NCBI GenBank assembly: GCA_002389055.1
Contig: DGNT01000035.1
Coordinates: forward strand, 2,089 to 14,871
DNA from: Alcanivorax sp. UBA4485
GTDB lineage: Bacteria > Pseudomonadota > Gammaproteobacteria > Pseudomonadales > Alcanivoracaceae
Direction of reading: 5' to 3'
Length of the DNA: 12,783 nucleotides
How positions within the stretch are numbered: the first letter of the stretch is position 1; every line of letters starts with the position of its first letter. Both the position numbers and the translations under genes were made by a program. The notes beneath the pieces are model-generated. The model searched no databases, was not told the DNA's origin, and worked only from the letters and a program-made list of their open reading frames with translations. Shown here piece by piece: positions 1-6,772 of this stretch.

Positions 1-1271
1 TGGAAGTTCAGCAGCAGTTGGGCGACGGCGTGGTGCGCACCATCGCCATGGGTTCCACCGAAGGCCTTAAGCGGGGCCTGGAAGTGACCGACAGCCACGA
101 GCCGATCCAGGTACCGGTGGGCACCAAGACCCTCGGCCGGATCATGGACGTGCTGGGTCGCCCGATCGACGAAGCGGGCCCCATCGGTGAAGAAGAGCGC
201 ATGTCCATTCACCGCGAAGCACCCTCTTACTCAGAGCAGGCGGCCTCCAACGAACTGCTCGAAACCGGCATCAAGGTGATCGACCTGGTCTGCCCGTTCG
301 CCAAGGGCGGTAAAGTCGGCCTGTTCGGCGGCGCCGGCGTGGGCAAGACCGTGAACATGATGGAGCTGATCCGTAACATCGCGATCGAGCACTCCGGTTT
401 CTCCGTGTTCGCCGGCGTGGGTGAGCGTACCCGTGAGGGTAACGACTTCTACCACGAGATGAAGGACTCCAACGTTCTCGACAAGGTGTCGCTGGTTTAC
501 GGTCAGATGAACGAGCCGCCGGGTAACCGTCTGCGCGTGGCGCTGACCGGTCTGACCATGGCCGAGAAGTTCCGTGACGAAGGCCGTGACGTACTGTTCT
601 TCGTGGATAACATTTACCGCTACACCCTGGCGGGTACCGAGGTATCGGCACTGCTGGGTCGTATGCCTTCAGCGGTGGGTTACCAGCCGACCCTGGCGGA
701 AGAGATGGGCGTTCTGCAGGAACGGATCACTTCCACCAAGACCGGCTCCATTACCTCCGTGCAGGCCGTCTACGTGCCCGCGGATGACTTGACCGACCCG
801 TCCCCGGCGACCACCTTCGCCCACCTGGACGCCACCGTGGTACTCAGCCGTGACATCGCCTCCAAGGGTATCTACCCGGCGATTGACCCGCTCGACTCCA
901 CCTCCCGCCAGCTGGATCCGCTGGTGATCGGTCAGGAGCACTACGATGCGGCCCGTGGCGTGCAGACCGTTCTGCAGGGCTACAAAGAGCTCAAGGACAT
1001 CATCGCGATTCTGGGTATGGACGAGCTGTCCGAAGAGGATAAGCTGACCGTATCCCGCGCGCGTAAGATCGAACGCTTCCTGTCCCAGCCGTTCTTCGTG
1101 GCGGAAGTGTTCACCGGCGCACCGGGCAAATACGTCTCCCTGAAGGACACCATCCGTTCCTTCCAGGGTATCCTGAACGGTGATTATGACCACATCCCCG
1201 AGCAGGACTTCTACATGAAGGGCTCCATCGACGAGGTTGTAGAGGCCTACAACAAACGCGGTGATAAGTAA
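1..1271 (+). CDS. atpD: F1Fo ATP synthase subunit beta (5' end cut by the window)
   Basis: This is the catalytic beta subunit of the membrane ATP synthase, which makes ATP in the cytoplasmic F1 head from the proton gradient. The frame is already open at the window edge: the first complete codon is at base 3 and the residues read EVQQQLGDGVVRTIAMG, so the start lies upstream. Aligned from memory with the 460-residue E. coli protein, about 40 N-terminal residues are missing. The Walker A loop GGAGVGKT is at 327-350, the ATP synthase signature PAIDPLDSTS at 876-905, and the DELSEED coupling loop at 1020-1040. The TAA stop is at 1269-1271, and atpC follows after 20 bases, as in a normal atp operon. 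A TTG at base 18 could be mistaken for a start but is an internal leucine codon. Identification is essentially certain. Confidence 0.99.
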   Translation, partial: EVQQQLGDGVVRTIAMGSTEGLKRGLEVTDSHEPIQVPVGTKTLGRIMDVLGRPIDEAGPIGEEERMSIHREAPSYSEQAASNELLETGIKVIDLVCPFAKGGKVGLFGGAGVGKTVNMMELIRNIAIEHSGFSVFAGVGERTREGNDFYHEMKDSNVLDKVSLVYGQMNEPPGNRLRVALTGLTMAEKFRDEGRDVLFFVDNIYRYTLAGTEVSALLGRMPSAVGYQPTLAEEMGVLQERITSTKTGSITSVQAVYVPADDLTDPSPATTFAHLDATVVLSRDIASKGIYPAIDPLDSTSRQLDPLVIGQEHYDAARGVQTVLQGYKELKDIIAILGMDELSEEDKLTVSRARKIERFLSQPFFVAEVFTGAPGKYVSLKDTIRSFQGILNGDYDHIPEQDFYMKGSIDEVVEAYNKRGDK

Positions 1272-1291
1272 CCGCCCGGGGAGGAACACAG

Positions 1292-1717
1292 ATGGCGATG
1301 ACCGTGCATTGCGATATCGTTAGTGCCGAAAAGCAGCTGTTCTCCGGACTGGTCGAGCTGGTCGTGGCCGCCGGTGTGGAAGGGGACCTGGGTGTCATGC
1401 CCGGTCACGCGCCCTTGCTCACCCGGCTCAAGCCCGGCCCGGTTCGCGTGAAGACGCAGAACGGAGACGAGGAAGTGTTCTACGTCTCCGGCGGCTTCCT
1501 GGAAGTCCAGCCGAAACTGGTCACCGTGCTGGCGGACACCGCCGAGCGCGCCCAGGACATGGACGGCGCCCAGGCGGAAGAAGCCAGGCAGCGTGCCAAG
1601 GAAGCCCTGGAAGGCAAGAACGCCGACATGGACTACTCGCGCGCCGCCATCACCCTGGCCGAAGCGTCCGCACGCTTGCGTACCATCGAACAAATCAAGA
1701 AGATGGCCAAGCGGTAA
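1292..1717 (+). CDS. atpC: F1Fo ATP synthase subunit epsilon
   Basis: The epsilon subunit is part of the rotating central stalk of F1. It links gamma to the c-ring and, through its C-terminal helices, can inhibit ATP hydrolysis. The 141 residues begin MAMTVHCDIVSAEKQLFSG. The N-terminal beta-sandwich contains the family-typical stretches GVMPGHAPLLT and VSGGFLEVQP, and the last roughly 50 residues are the charged, alanine-rich helical hairpin ending in IEQIKKMAKR. The ATG at 1292 has the Shine-Dalgarno sequence GGGGAGG (1278-1284) seven bases upstream. A second in-frame ATG at 1298 is less well placed. It is the last gene of the atp operon, and an intrinsic terminator follows 27 bases after the stop. 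Length and sequence match the family, with nothing unusual. Confidence 0.98.
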   Translation: MAMTVHCDIVSAEKQLFSGLVELVVAAGVEGDLGVMPGHAPLLTRLKPGPVRVKTQNGDEEVFYVSGGFLEVQPKLVTVLADTAERAQDMDGAQAEEARQRAKEALEGKNADMDYSRAAITLAEASARLRTIEQIKKMAKR

Positions 1718-1744
1718 CGCCCGGCTTTCGGTACAAGCTGAATC

Positions 1745-1776
1745 AAAAAAGGGTGGCCCAGAGCTGCCCTTTTTTT
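1745..1776 (+). terminator. Intrinsic terminator after the atp operon
   Basis: Bases 1745-1757 (six A, GGG, then TGGC) pair over 13 positions with 1763-1775 (GCTG, CCC, then T run), counting two G-U pairs. The loop is the five bases CCAGA (1758-1762), and seven T lie at 1770-1776. The stem core is G/C with an uninterrupted T tract, a textbook Rho-independent terminator. Because the stem begins with six A, the reverse complement also ends in a T run, so it could work in both directions. Only 31 bases separate its end from the glmU start codon. Confidence 0.9.
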
Positions 1777-1807
1777 GTTATCACCACAGAACTCAAGGAA
1801 GCGGAGC

Positions 1808-3166
1808 ATGAATCTGGCGGTAGTGATTCTCGCGGCGGGCAAGGGAACCCGCATGAAATCGGACCTCCCCAAGGTACTCCATCCGATTGCCGGACGCCCC
1901 ATGGTGCAACACGTGGTGGACGCCGCCGGCGCCCTCGACCCGGATAACACCGTGCTGATTTACGGCCACGGCGGCGAAGCGGTCCGCCAGGCGGTAACCG
2001 GTTCGCGGCTGCAATGGGCGGAGCAGGCCGAGCAGCTCGGCACCGGCCACGCCGTGGCCCAGGCACTGCCGCACCTGGCAGAAGACGTAGTGCTGGTGCT
2101 GTACGGCGACGTGCCGCTGATCCAGCCGCAAACCCTGCGTGACTTCGTCGCCCGCGTGGACGACCAGAGCCTGGCACTGATGACCCTGACCCTGGACGAC
2201 CCCTCCGGCTACGGCCGTGTGATTCGGAACGCCGACGGCAAGGTCCAGCGCGTGGTCGAGCAAAAGGACGCCAGCGATGAGGAAAAAGCGGTCCGCGAAA
2301 TCAACACCGGCATCCTTGCCTGCACCCGCCGCTTCCTGAACGACAGCCTGCCACGCCTCTCCAACAGCAACGCCCAGGGCGAGTACTACCTCACCGATCT
2401 GATCGCCATGGCGGTGGGCGCGGGCATGGAAGTGGTCACCGAACAGCCCGGACACGCCTGGGAAGTGGACGGCGTCAACGACCGGGTCCAGCTGGCGCGC
2501 CTGGAGCGGGTCTTCCAGCGTGTGCGCGCGGAAGCCTTGATGCGCGACGGCGTCACCCTGCTGGATCCGGCCCGGCTGGACATCCGTGGCCGCCTGCAAT
2601 GCGGCCAGGATGTGACCCTCGACATTAATACGGTGCTGGTCGGCGACGTGGAGATCGGCGACCGGGTCACCGTGGGGCCGAACTGTTTGATCCGTAATGC
2701 CCGCATCGGCAGCGGCACCCACATCGAGGCGAACTCGGTGGTGGACGGCGCGGTGGTCGGTGAAAACTGCCAGGTGGGCCCGTTCGCCCGTTTGCGCCCG
2801 GGCACCGAACTGGCCGACCAGGCCAAGGTCGGCAACTTCGTGGAAACCAAGAAATCCTACGTCGGCGAAGGTTCCAAAGTGAACCACCTCACCTACATCG
2901 GTGACAGCCGTATCGGCAAGGGCGTGAACGTTGGCGCCGGCACCATTACCTGCAACTACGACGGCGTTAATAAATTCCAAACAGTGATGAAGGACGGTGC
3001 TTTTATCGGTTCCAATTCATCCCTGGTGGCGCCGGTGACCATCGGCGAGAATGCCACCGTGGGCGCGGGCAGCGTGGTCACCAAGGACGTGCCCGACCAG
3101 GGGCTGGCGGTGGCCCGTGGCCAGCAGCGCAACATCCAGAACTGGTCGCGGCCGGAAAAGAAATAG
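1808..3166 (+). CDS. glmU: Bifunctional N-acetylglucosamine-1-phosphate uridyltransferase / glucosamine-1-phosphate acetyltransferase
   Basis: GlmU acetylates glucosamine-1-phosphate with acetyl-CoA and then couples the product to UTP, giving UDP-N-acetylglucosamine for the cell wall and lipid A. The protein has 452 residues (E. coli 456). The N-terminal uridyltransferase domain opens MNLAVVILAAGKGTRM, the nucleotide-sugar pyrophosphorylase loop. YGD with the metal-binding Asp101 lies at 2102-2110. From about residue 245 the sequence turns into the hexapeptide repeats of a left-handed beta-helix. The acetyltransferase catalytic histidine is His360 in NHLTYIGD, followed by GAGTITCNYDG. The chosen ATG has AAGGA (1795-1799) eight bases upstream. 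The longer open frame begins with a TTG at 1775 inside the terminator T tract and is not a credible start. glmS follows 24 bases after the stop, so the two are probably co-transcribed. Confidence 0.98.
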   Translation: MNLAVVILAAGKGTRMKSDLPKVLHPIAGRPMVQHVVDAAGALDPDNTVLIYGHGGEAVRQAVTGSRLQWAEQAEQLGTGHAVAQALPHLAEDVVLVLYGDVPLIQPQTLRDFVARVDDQSLALMTLTLDDPSGYGRVIRNADGKVQRVVEQKDASDEEKAVREINTGILACTRRFLNDSLPRLSNSNAQGEYYLTDLIAMAVGAGMEVVTEQPGHAWEVDGVNDRVQLARLERVFQRVRAEALMRDGVTLLDPARLDIRGRLQCGQDVTLDINTVLVGDVEIGDRVTVGPNCLIRNARIGSGTHIEANSVVDGAVVGENCQVGPFARLRPGTELADQAKVGNFVETKKSYVGEGSKVNHLTYIGDSRIGKGVNVGAGTITCNYDGVNKFQTVMKDGAFIGSNSSLVAPVTIGENATVGAGSVVTKDVPDQGLAVARGQQRNIQNWSRPEKK

Positions 3167-3190
3167 GCACGGACAAAAAAGGAAACGCAA

Positions 3191-5020
3191 ATGTGTGGAA
3201 TCGTCGGCGCCATCGCCCATCGTAACGTCAGCAATATTCTGATCACCGGGCTTAAACGCCTGGAGTATCGGGGCTATGACAGCGCCGGTGTGGCCCTGCT
3301 CAACGACCAGGGCCTGACCCGCGTGCGCCGCCAGGGCAAGGTAGCGGCCCTGGAAGACGCGGTGCGCGAGGAAAACAGTGCCGGCTTCCTGGGCATCGCG
3401 CACACGCGCTGGGCCACCCATGGCCGTCCGTCCGAGGACAACGCCCATCCGCACGTCTCCGGCCAGGGTCTGGCGGTGGTTCACAACGGCATCATCGAGA
3501 ACTTCCAGGAGCTCAAGGACGAACTGGAAGCCGACGGATACCGGTTCACGTCGCAGACCGACACCGAGGTGATCGCCCACCTGATCCACCGCACCCTCAA
3601 GGACACCGGTAACCTGGTGGACGCCGTGCGCGCCAGCGTGTTGCGCCTGCACGGCGCCTATGCCCTGGGCGTGATCGACCAGGATGAGCCCGACCACCTG
3701 GTGGCGGTACGCTCCGGTTCGCCGCTGGTGGTGGGGCTGGGCATCGACGAAAACTACATTGCCTCCGACCAGCTTGCGCTGCTGCCGGTGACCAACCGCT
3801 TCATCTTTCTCGACGAAGGTGATCTGGTCGACATCACCGTGGACGCCGTCACCATCATCGGCGCCGACGGCGAGCCGGCGGAACGTACCGTGCACGAGCT
3901 GGACGGCACCCACGAGGACGCGGACAAAGGGCCCTACCGGCACTACATGCAGAAGGAAATCTTCGAGCAGCCGGCGGCCATTCAGCGCACCCTGGAAGGG
4001 CGCATTGATTCACCGGACGCGGTGAGCGCCGCCTTCGGCGACACCGCCACCGCCATTTTCGACCGGGTACGCACGGTGCAGATCGTCGCCTGCGGCACCA
4101 GCTACCACGCCGGCATGGTGGCCCGTTACTGGCTGGAAGCCATGGCGGGCATTCCTTGCCAGGTGGAAGTGGCCAGCGAATTCCGTTATCGCCGGCACGT
4201 GGTGCCCGAAGGCACCCTGTTCGTCACTATTTCGCAGAGCGGTGAAACCGCCGACACGCTCGCCGCCCTGCGCGATACCGGCGGCAAGGACTACGTCGGC
4301 CGGCTGGCGATCTGCAACGTGGACGGCTCTTCGCTGGTGCGCGAGTCCGAGCTGGTGTTCCTCACCAAGGCCGGCCCGGAAATCGGCGTCGCCTCCACCA
4401 AGGCGTTCACCACCCAGCTCACCGGGCTGATGATGCTGGTGCTGGCGCTGGGCCGCCGCAAAGGGCTGGGCGACGACCAGATCGAAAAAATTCTCTCCGA
4501 GCTACGCCAGCTGCCCAATCTTCTCGAACAGGCCGCCGCGCTCGACAAGCCCATTGAAACCCTGTCCCGCGCCTTCGTGGAAAAACACCACACCCTGTTC
4601 CTGGGCCGTGGCGTGCATTTCCCGGTGGCCATGGAAGGGGCGCTCAAGCTCAAGGAAATCTCCTACATCCACGCCGAGGCCTACCCGGCCGGTGAGCTCA
4701 AGCACGGCCCGCTGGCCCTGGTGGATAAGGAAATGCCGGTGGTGGCCGTGGCGCCCAACGACCAGCTACTGGAAAAGCTGAAGTCGAACCTGCAGGAAGT
4801 GCGCGCCCGGGGCGGCGAACTCTATGTGTTCGCCGACAAGAACGCCCACGTGAAGGAGGGTGAGGGCATTCATGTGCTGAACATGCCGGCGGTACCGGAA
4901 AGCATCGCGCCGATCGTCTACACCGTGCCGCTGCAACTGCTCAGCTACCACGTGGCGGTGCTGCGCGGCACCGACGTGGACCAGCCGCGCAACCTCGCCA
5001 AATCGGTGACGGTGGAGTAG
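3191..5020 (+). CDS. glmS: Glutamine:fructose-6-phosphate aminotransferase (isomerizing), glucosamine-6-phosphate synthase
   Basis: GlmS makes glucosamine-6-phosphate from fructose-6-phosphate and glutamine, the first committed step of amino-sugar synthesis and the entry to the pathway that GlmU completes. At 609 residues it matches the E. coli length. It starts MCGIVGAIAHRNV; removal of Met exposes the nucleophilic Cys of the class II glutamine amidotransferase domain, which also shows HTRWATHGRPSEDNAHPH. Two sugar-isomerase (SIS) domains follow, with CGTSYHAG (Cys301), SQSGETADT (from Ser348), ELKHGPLAL (His505) and the C-terminal NLAKSVTVE carrying the sugar-binding Lys604. The ribosome site AAAAAAGGAA ends seven bases before the ATG. 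No DeoR-type regulator separates it from glmU, and the 24-base gap is too short for a glmS ribozyme. Confidence 0.98.
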   Translation: MCGIVGAIAHRNVSNILITGLKRLEYRGYDSAGVALLNDQGLTRVRRQGKVAALEDAVREENSAGFLGIAHTRWATHGRPSEDNAHPHVSGQGLAVVHNGIIENFQELKDELEADGYRFTSQTDTEVIAHLIHRTLKDTGNLVDAVRASVLRLHGAYALGVIDQDEPDHLVAVRSGSPLVVGLGIDENYIASDQLALLPVTNRFIFLDEGDLVDITVDAVTIIGADGEPAERTVHELDGTHEDADKGPYRHYMQKEIFEQPAAIQRTLEGRIDSPDAVSAAFGDTATAIFDRVRTVQIVACGTSYHAGMVARYWLEAMAGIPCQVEVASEFRYRRHVVPEGTLFVTISQSGETADTLAALRDTGGKDYVGRLAICNVDGSSLVRESELVFLTKAGPEIGVASTKAFTTQLTGLMMLVLALGRRKGLGDDQIEKILSELRQLPNLLEQAAALDKPIETLSRAFVEKHHTLFLGRGVHFPVAMEGALKLKEISYIHAEAYPAGELKHGPLALVDKEMPVVAVAPNDQLLEKLKSNLQEVRARGGELYVFADKNAHVKEGEGIHVLNMPAVPESIAPIVYTVPLQLLSYHVAVLRGTDVDQPRNLAKSVTVE

Positions 5021-5026
5021 CCGCCC

Positions 5027-6133
5027 CTAGTCTTCGAACAGGGACAGATACTCCCCGTAACCGAGTTCTTCCATCTTCTCCTTGGGGATGAATTCCATGG
5101 CGGCGGAGTTCATGCACCAGCGCTGGCCGGTGGGTGCCGGCCCATCATCGAACACGTGCCCCAGGTGTGAATCCGCGTAGCGGCTGCGCACCTCGGTGCG
5201 GGTGGCCCACCACAGGGTTTTGTCTTCATGGGTGGTCACGAACCGGTCGTCGATGGGCTTGGTGAAACTCGGCCAGCCGGTACCGGAATCGTACTTGTCC
5301 GTGGAGGAGAACAGCGGCTCGCCACTGATCACGTCCACATAGAGGCCTTCTTTTTTCAGGTCGTGGTAGGGGTTCTTGAAGGCCCGCTCGGTGGCGTCGT
5401 CGCGGGTCACCTGAAAGGCAATCTCCGGCAGCGCCTTCTTGAGCACCTCATCGGCAGGACGCTTGAAACGCTCCGGCCCTTCCCAGGGTGCGCCGAGATC
5501 CAGCTCTTCCTGTTCCTCTTCTTCCTCCACCGAAGCGTTCAGCCAGGGGCGGGCGTCCGGGTCTTCCCAGTGCTTCTCCAGAAACTGATCGCGGCCTGAG
5601 TTGTAGCGGTAGAATTTATAGCGCAGGGCGCTCTTCTTATAATAGTCCTGGTGGTAATCCTCGGCCTCGTAAAACGCCTTCAGCGGCACGATCTCGGTGA
5701 CCACGTCCTTCTTAAAACGGCCGCTCTCATCGAGCGCCTTTTTGGACGCTTCCGCCAGCGCTTGTTCCTTATCATTCTGGTAGAAGATCGCGCTGCGGTA
5801 CTGCGAGCCCTGGTCAATAAACTGGCCGTCCGGGTCGGTCGGGTCGATGTGCTTCCAGAACCAGGCCAGCAGGTTCTCGTAGCTCACCACGTCCGGGTCG
5901 TAGAGCACCTTCACCACTTCGGTATGCCCGGTGCCGCCGCTGGCCACTTGCTGGTAGGTCGGGTCCACCTCGTCACCGCCGGCGTAGCCGCTGATTGCCT
6001 CGGACACACCGTCCAGCTTTTCGAAGTCCGCTTCGGTACACCAGAAGCAGCCGCCGGCGAACACGGCGCTGGCCTGGGCGGCGAAGGCCGGCCCGGTGAC
6101 CAGCACCATCAGAAAAAGTAATACGCGCATCAT
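5027..6133 (-). CDS. msrAB: Exported fused peptide methionine sulfoxide reductase MsrA-MsrB
   Basis: It reduces both S and R epimers of methionine sulfoxide in oxidised proteins, here predicted in the periplasm. The 368 residues begin with a signal peptide, MMRVLLFLMVLVTGPAFA, with a likely signal peptidase I site after Ala18. The MsrA domain (about 22-195) has GGCFWCTE with catalytic Cys29, then GYAGG and GGTGHTEVVKVLYDP. An acidic linker (202-210, mostly Glu) leads to MsrB (about 230-362), with SGEPLFSS, GWPSF, SHLGHVF and RWCMNS carrying catalytic Cys340. Only three cysteines occur: 29, 32 and 340. The MsrB zinc CxxC pairs are absent, and the resolving cysteine of PilB-type MsrB (GCGWPSF) is replaced by Thr285. 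AGGAGG (6139-6144) lies five bases before the first of two adjacent ATG codons, and eight before the second. Its 3' end faces glmS across six bases. Confidence 0.95.
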   Translation of the reverse strand: MMRVLLFLMVLVTGPAFAAQASAVFAGGCFWCTEADFEKLDGVSEAISGYAGGDEVDPTYQQVASGGTGHTEVVKVLYDPDVVSYENLLAWFWKHIDPTDPDGQFIDQGSQYRSAIFYQNDKEQALAEASKKALDESGRFKKDVVTEIVPLKAFYEAEDYHQDYYKKSALRYKFYRYNSGRDQFLEKHWEDPDARPWLNASVEEEEEQEELDLGAPWEGPERFKRPADEVLKKALPEIAFQVTRDDATERAFKNPYHDLKKEGLYVDVISGEPLFSSTDKYDSGTGWPSFTKPIDDRFVTTHEDKTLWWATRTEVRSRYADSHLGHVFDDGPAPTGQRWCMNSAAMEFIPKEKMEELGYGEYLSLFED

Positions 6134-6337
6134 AGTTGCCTCCTGTAGCGAACCTTGGATGCCTCGGGAGGGCGATTGTTACACCGCCCGGCCGGTGGGC
6201 ACGGTCCACCTCAGCCTTGATTGTGCGCCGCCGACCGTGTGGATGGCGACAACGCCGGCAAACGTTTCGCGGTGACGCGCATCCGGGCTACCATATCTTC
6301 AGCCGGGACGGGTCCGGCTACCAAGGGAGCGACAACA
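6134..6337. promoter_or_regulatory. Divergent intergenic region between msrAB and mscL
   Basis: These 204 bases must hold the promoters for msrAB (-) and the mscL-clsC pair (+). I see no strong sigma-70 promoter. The best candidate for mscL is weak: TTTCGC (6265-6270), 18 bases, then TACCAT (6289-6294). A short G/C-rich hairpin lies at 6301-6319, just before the mscL ribosome site. Near 6182-6197 is the imperfect dyad CACCG-CCCGGC-CGGTG. On the minus strand, TAACAA is a poor -10 match for msrAB with no convincing -35. No conserved small gene or RNA was recognised. Confidence 0.35.
6301..6319 (+). other. Small hairpin in the mscL 5' leader
   Basis: AGCCGG (6301-6306) pairs perfectly with CCGGCT (6314-6319), with a possible G-U pair closing a five-base loop. 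It ends three bases before the mscL Shine-Dalgarno sequence AAGGGAG (6323-6329). It lacks a T tract, so it is not an intrinsic terminator. If the transcript begins upstream, it could tune translation or mRNA stability. That role is inference. Confidence 0.3.
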
Positions 6338-6772
6338 ATGAGCATGATCAAGGAATTCCGTGAATTCGCCGTGCGCGGCAATGTGGTGGATATGGCCGTG
6401 GGCATCATCATCGGTGGGGCTTTCGGCACCATCGTCAAGAGCCTGGTGTCAGATGTGATCATGCCGCCGGTGGGGCTGCTGCTGGCGGACGTGGATTTCG
6501 TCGATCTGTTCGTCGTGCTCAAGGGCGACGGGCCCTTCGCCACCCTGGCCGACGCCCAGGCGGCGGGTGCGGTGACCCTGAATTACGGCGTCTTTATCAA
6601 CAACGTGATCAGCTTCGTGATCGTCGCCTGGGCGGTATTCTTCCTGGTGCGCGGGCTTAACCGGGTCAAGCGCAAGGAAGAAGAGGCGGCCCCCGTGGAG
6701 CCGCCGCCCACCCCCGAGGTGCCGGAAGACATTCTGCTGCTGCGCGAAATCCGCGATAACCTCAAGCGCTGA
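6338..6772 (+). CDS. mscL: Large-conductance mechanosensitive channel MscL
   Basis: MscL is the inner-membrane emergency valve that opens under extreme membrane tension and releases small solutes during hypo-osmotic shock. The 144 residues (E. coli 136) start MSMIKEFREFAVRGNVVDMAVG, the amphipathic N-terminal helix and beginning of TM1, which runs to about residue 46 through SDVIMPPVGLLL. A periplasmic loop (about 47-84) precedes TM2 (about 86-106, FINNVISFVIVAWAVFFLV). A basic cluster, a Pro/Glu-rich linker (114-130) and the cytoplasmic bundle helix LLLREIRDNLKR complete it. Relative to the E. coli gate, Leu19 is Met and Val23 is Ile. The ATG at 6338 has AAGGGAG eight bases upstream; the longer open frame has no such site. 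The TGA stop shares its A with the next gene's ATG. Confidence 0.97.
   Translation: MSMIKEFREFAVRGNVVDMAVGIIIGGAFGTIVKSLVSDVIMPPVGLLLADVDFVDLFVVLKGDGPFATLADAQAAGAVTLNYGVFINNVISFVIVAWAVFFLVRGLNRVKRKEEEAAPVEPPPTPEVPEDILLLREIRDNLKR

Noticed and set aside
1775..1807. N-terminal extension of glmU from a TTG
   Set aside because: The TTG lies in the terminator T tract, has no suitable ribosome site, and the extra 11 residues are absent from the family; the ATG at 1808 has a good Shine-Dalgarno and the conserved N-terminus.
1793..2980. 395-codon open frame on the minus strand opposite glmU
   Set aside because: Antisense to an unmistakable glmU; no ribosome site or domain.
3167..3190. Possible glmS ribozyme before glmS
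   Set aside because: The gap is 24 bases, far too short for the ribozyme, which is also typical of Gram-positive bacteria.
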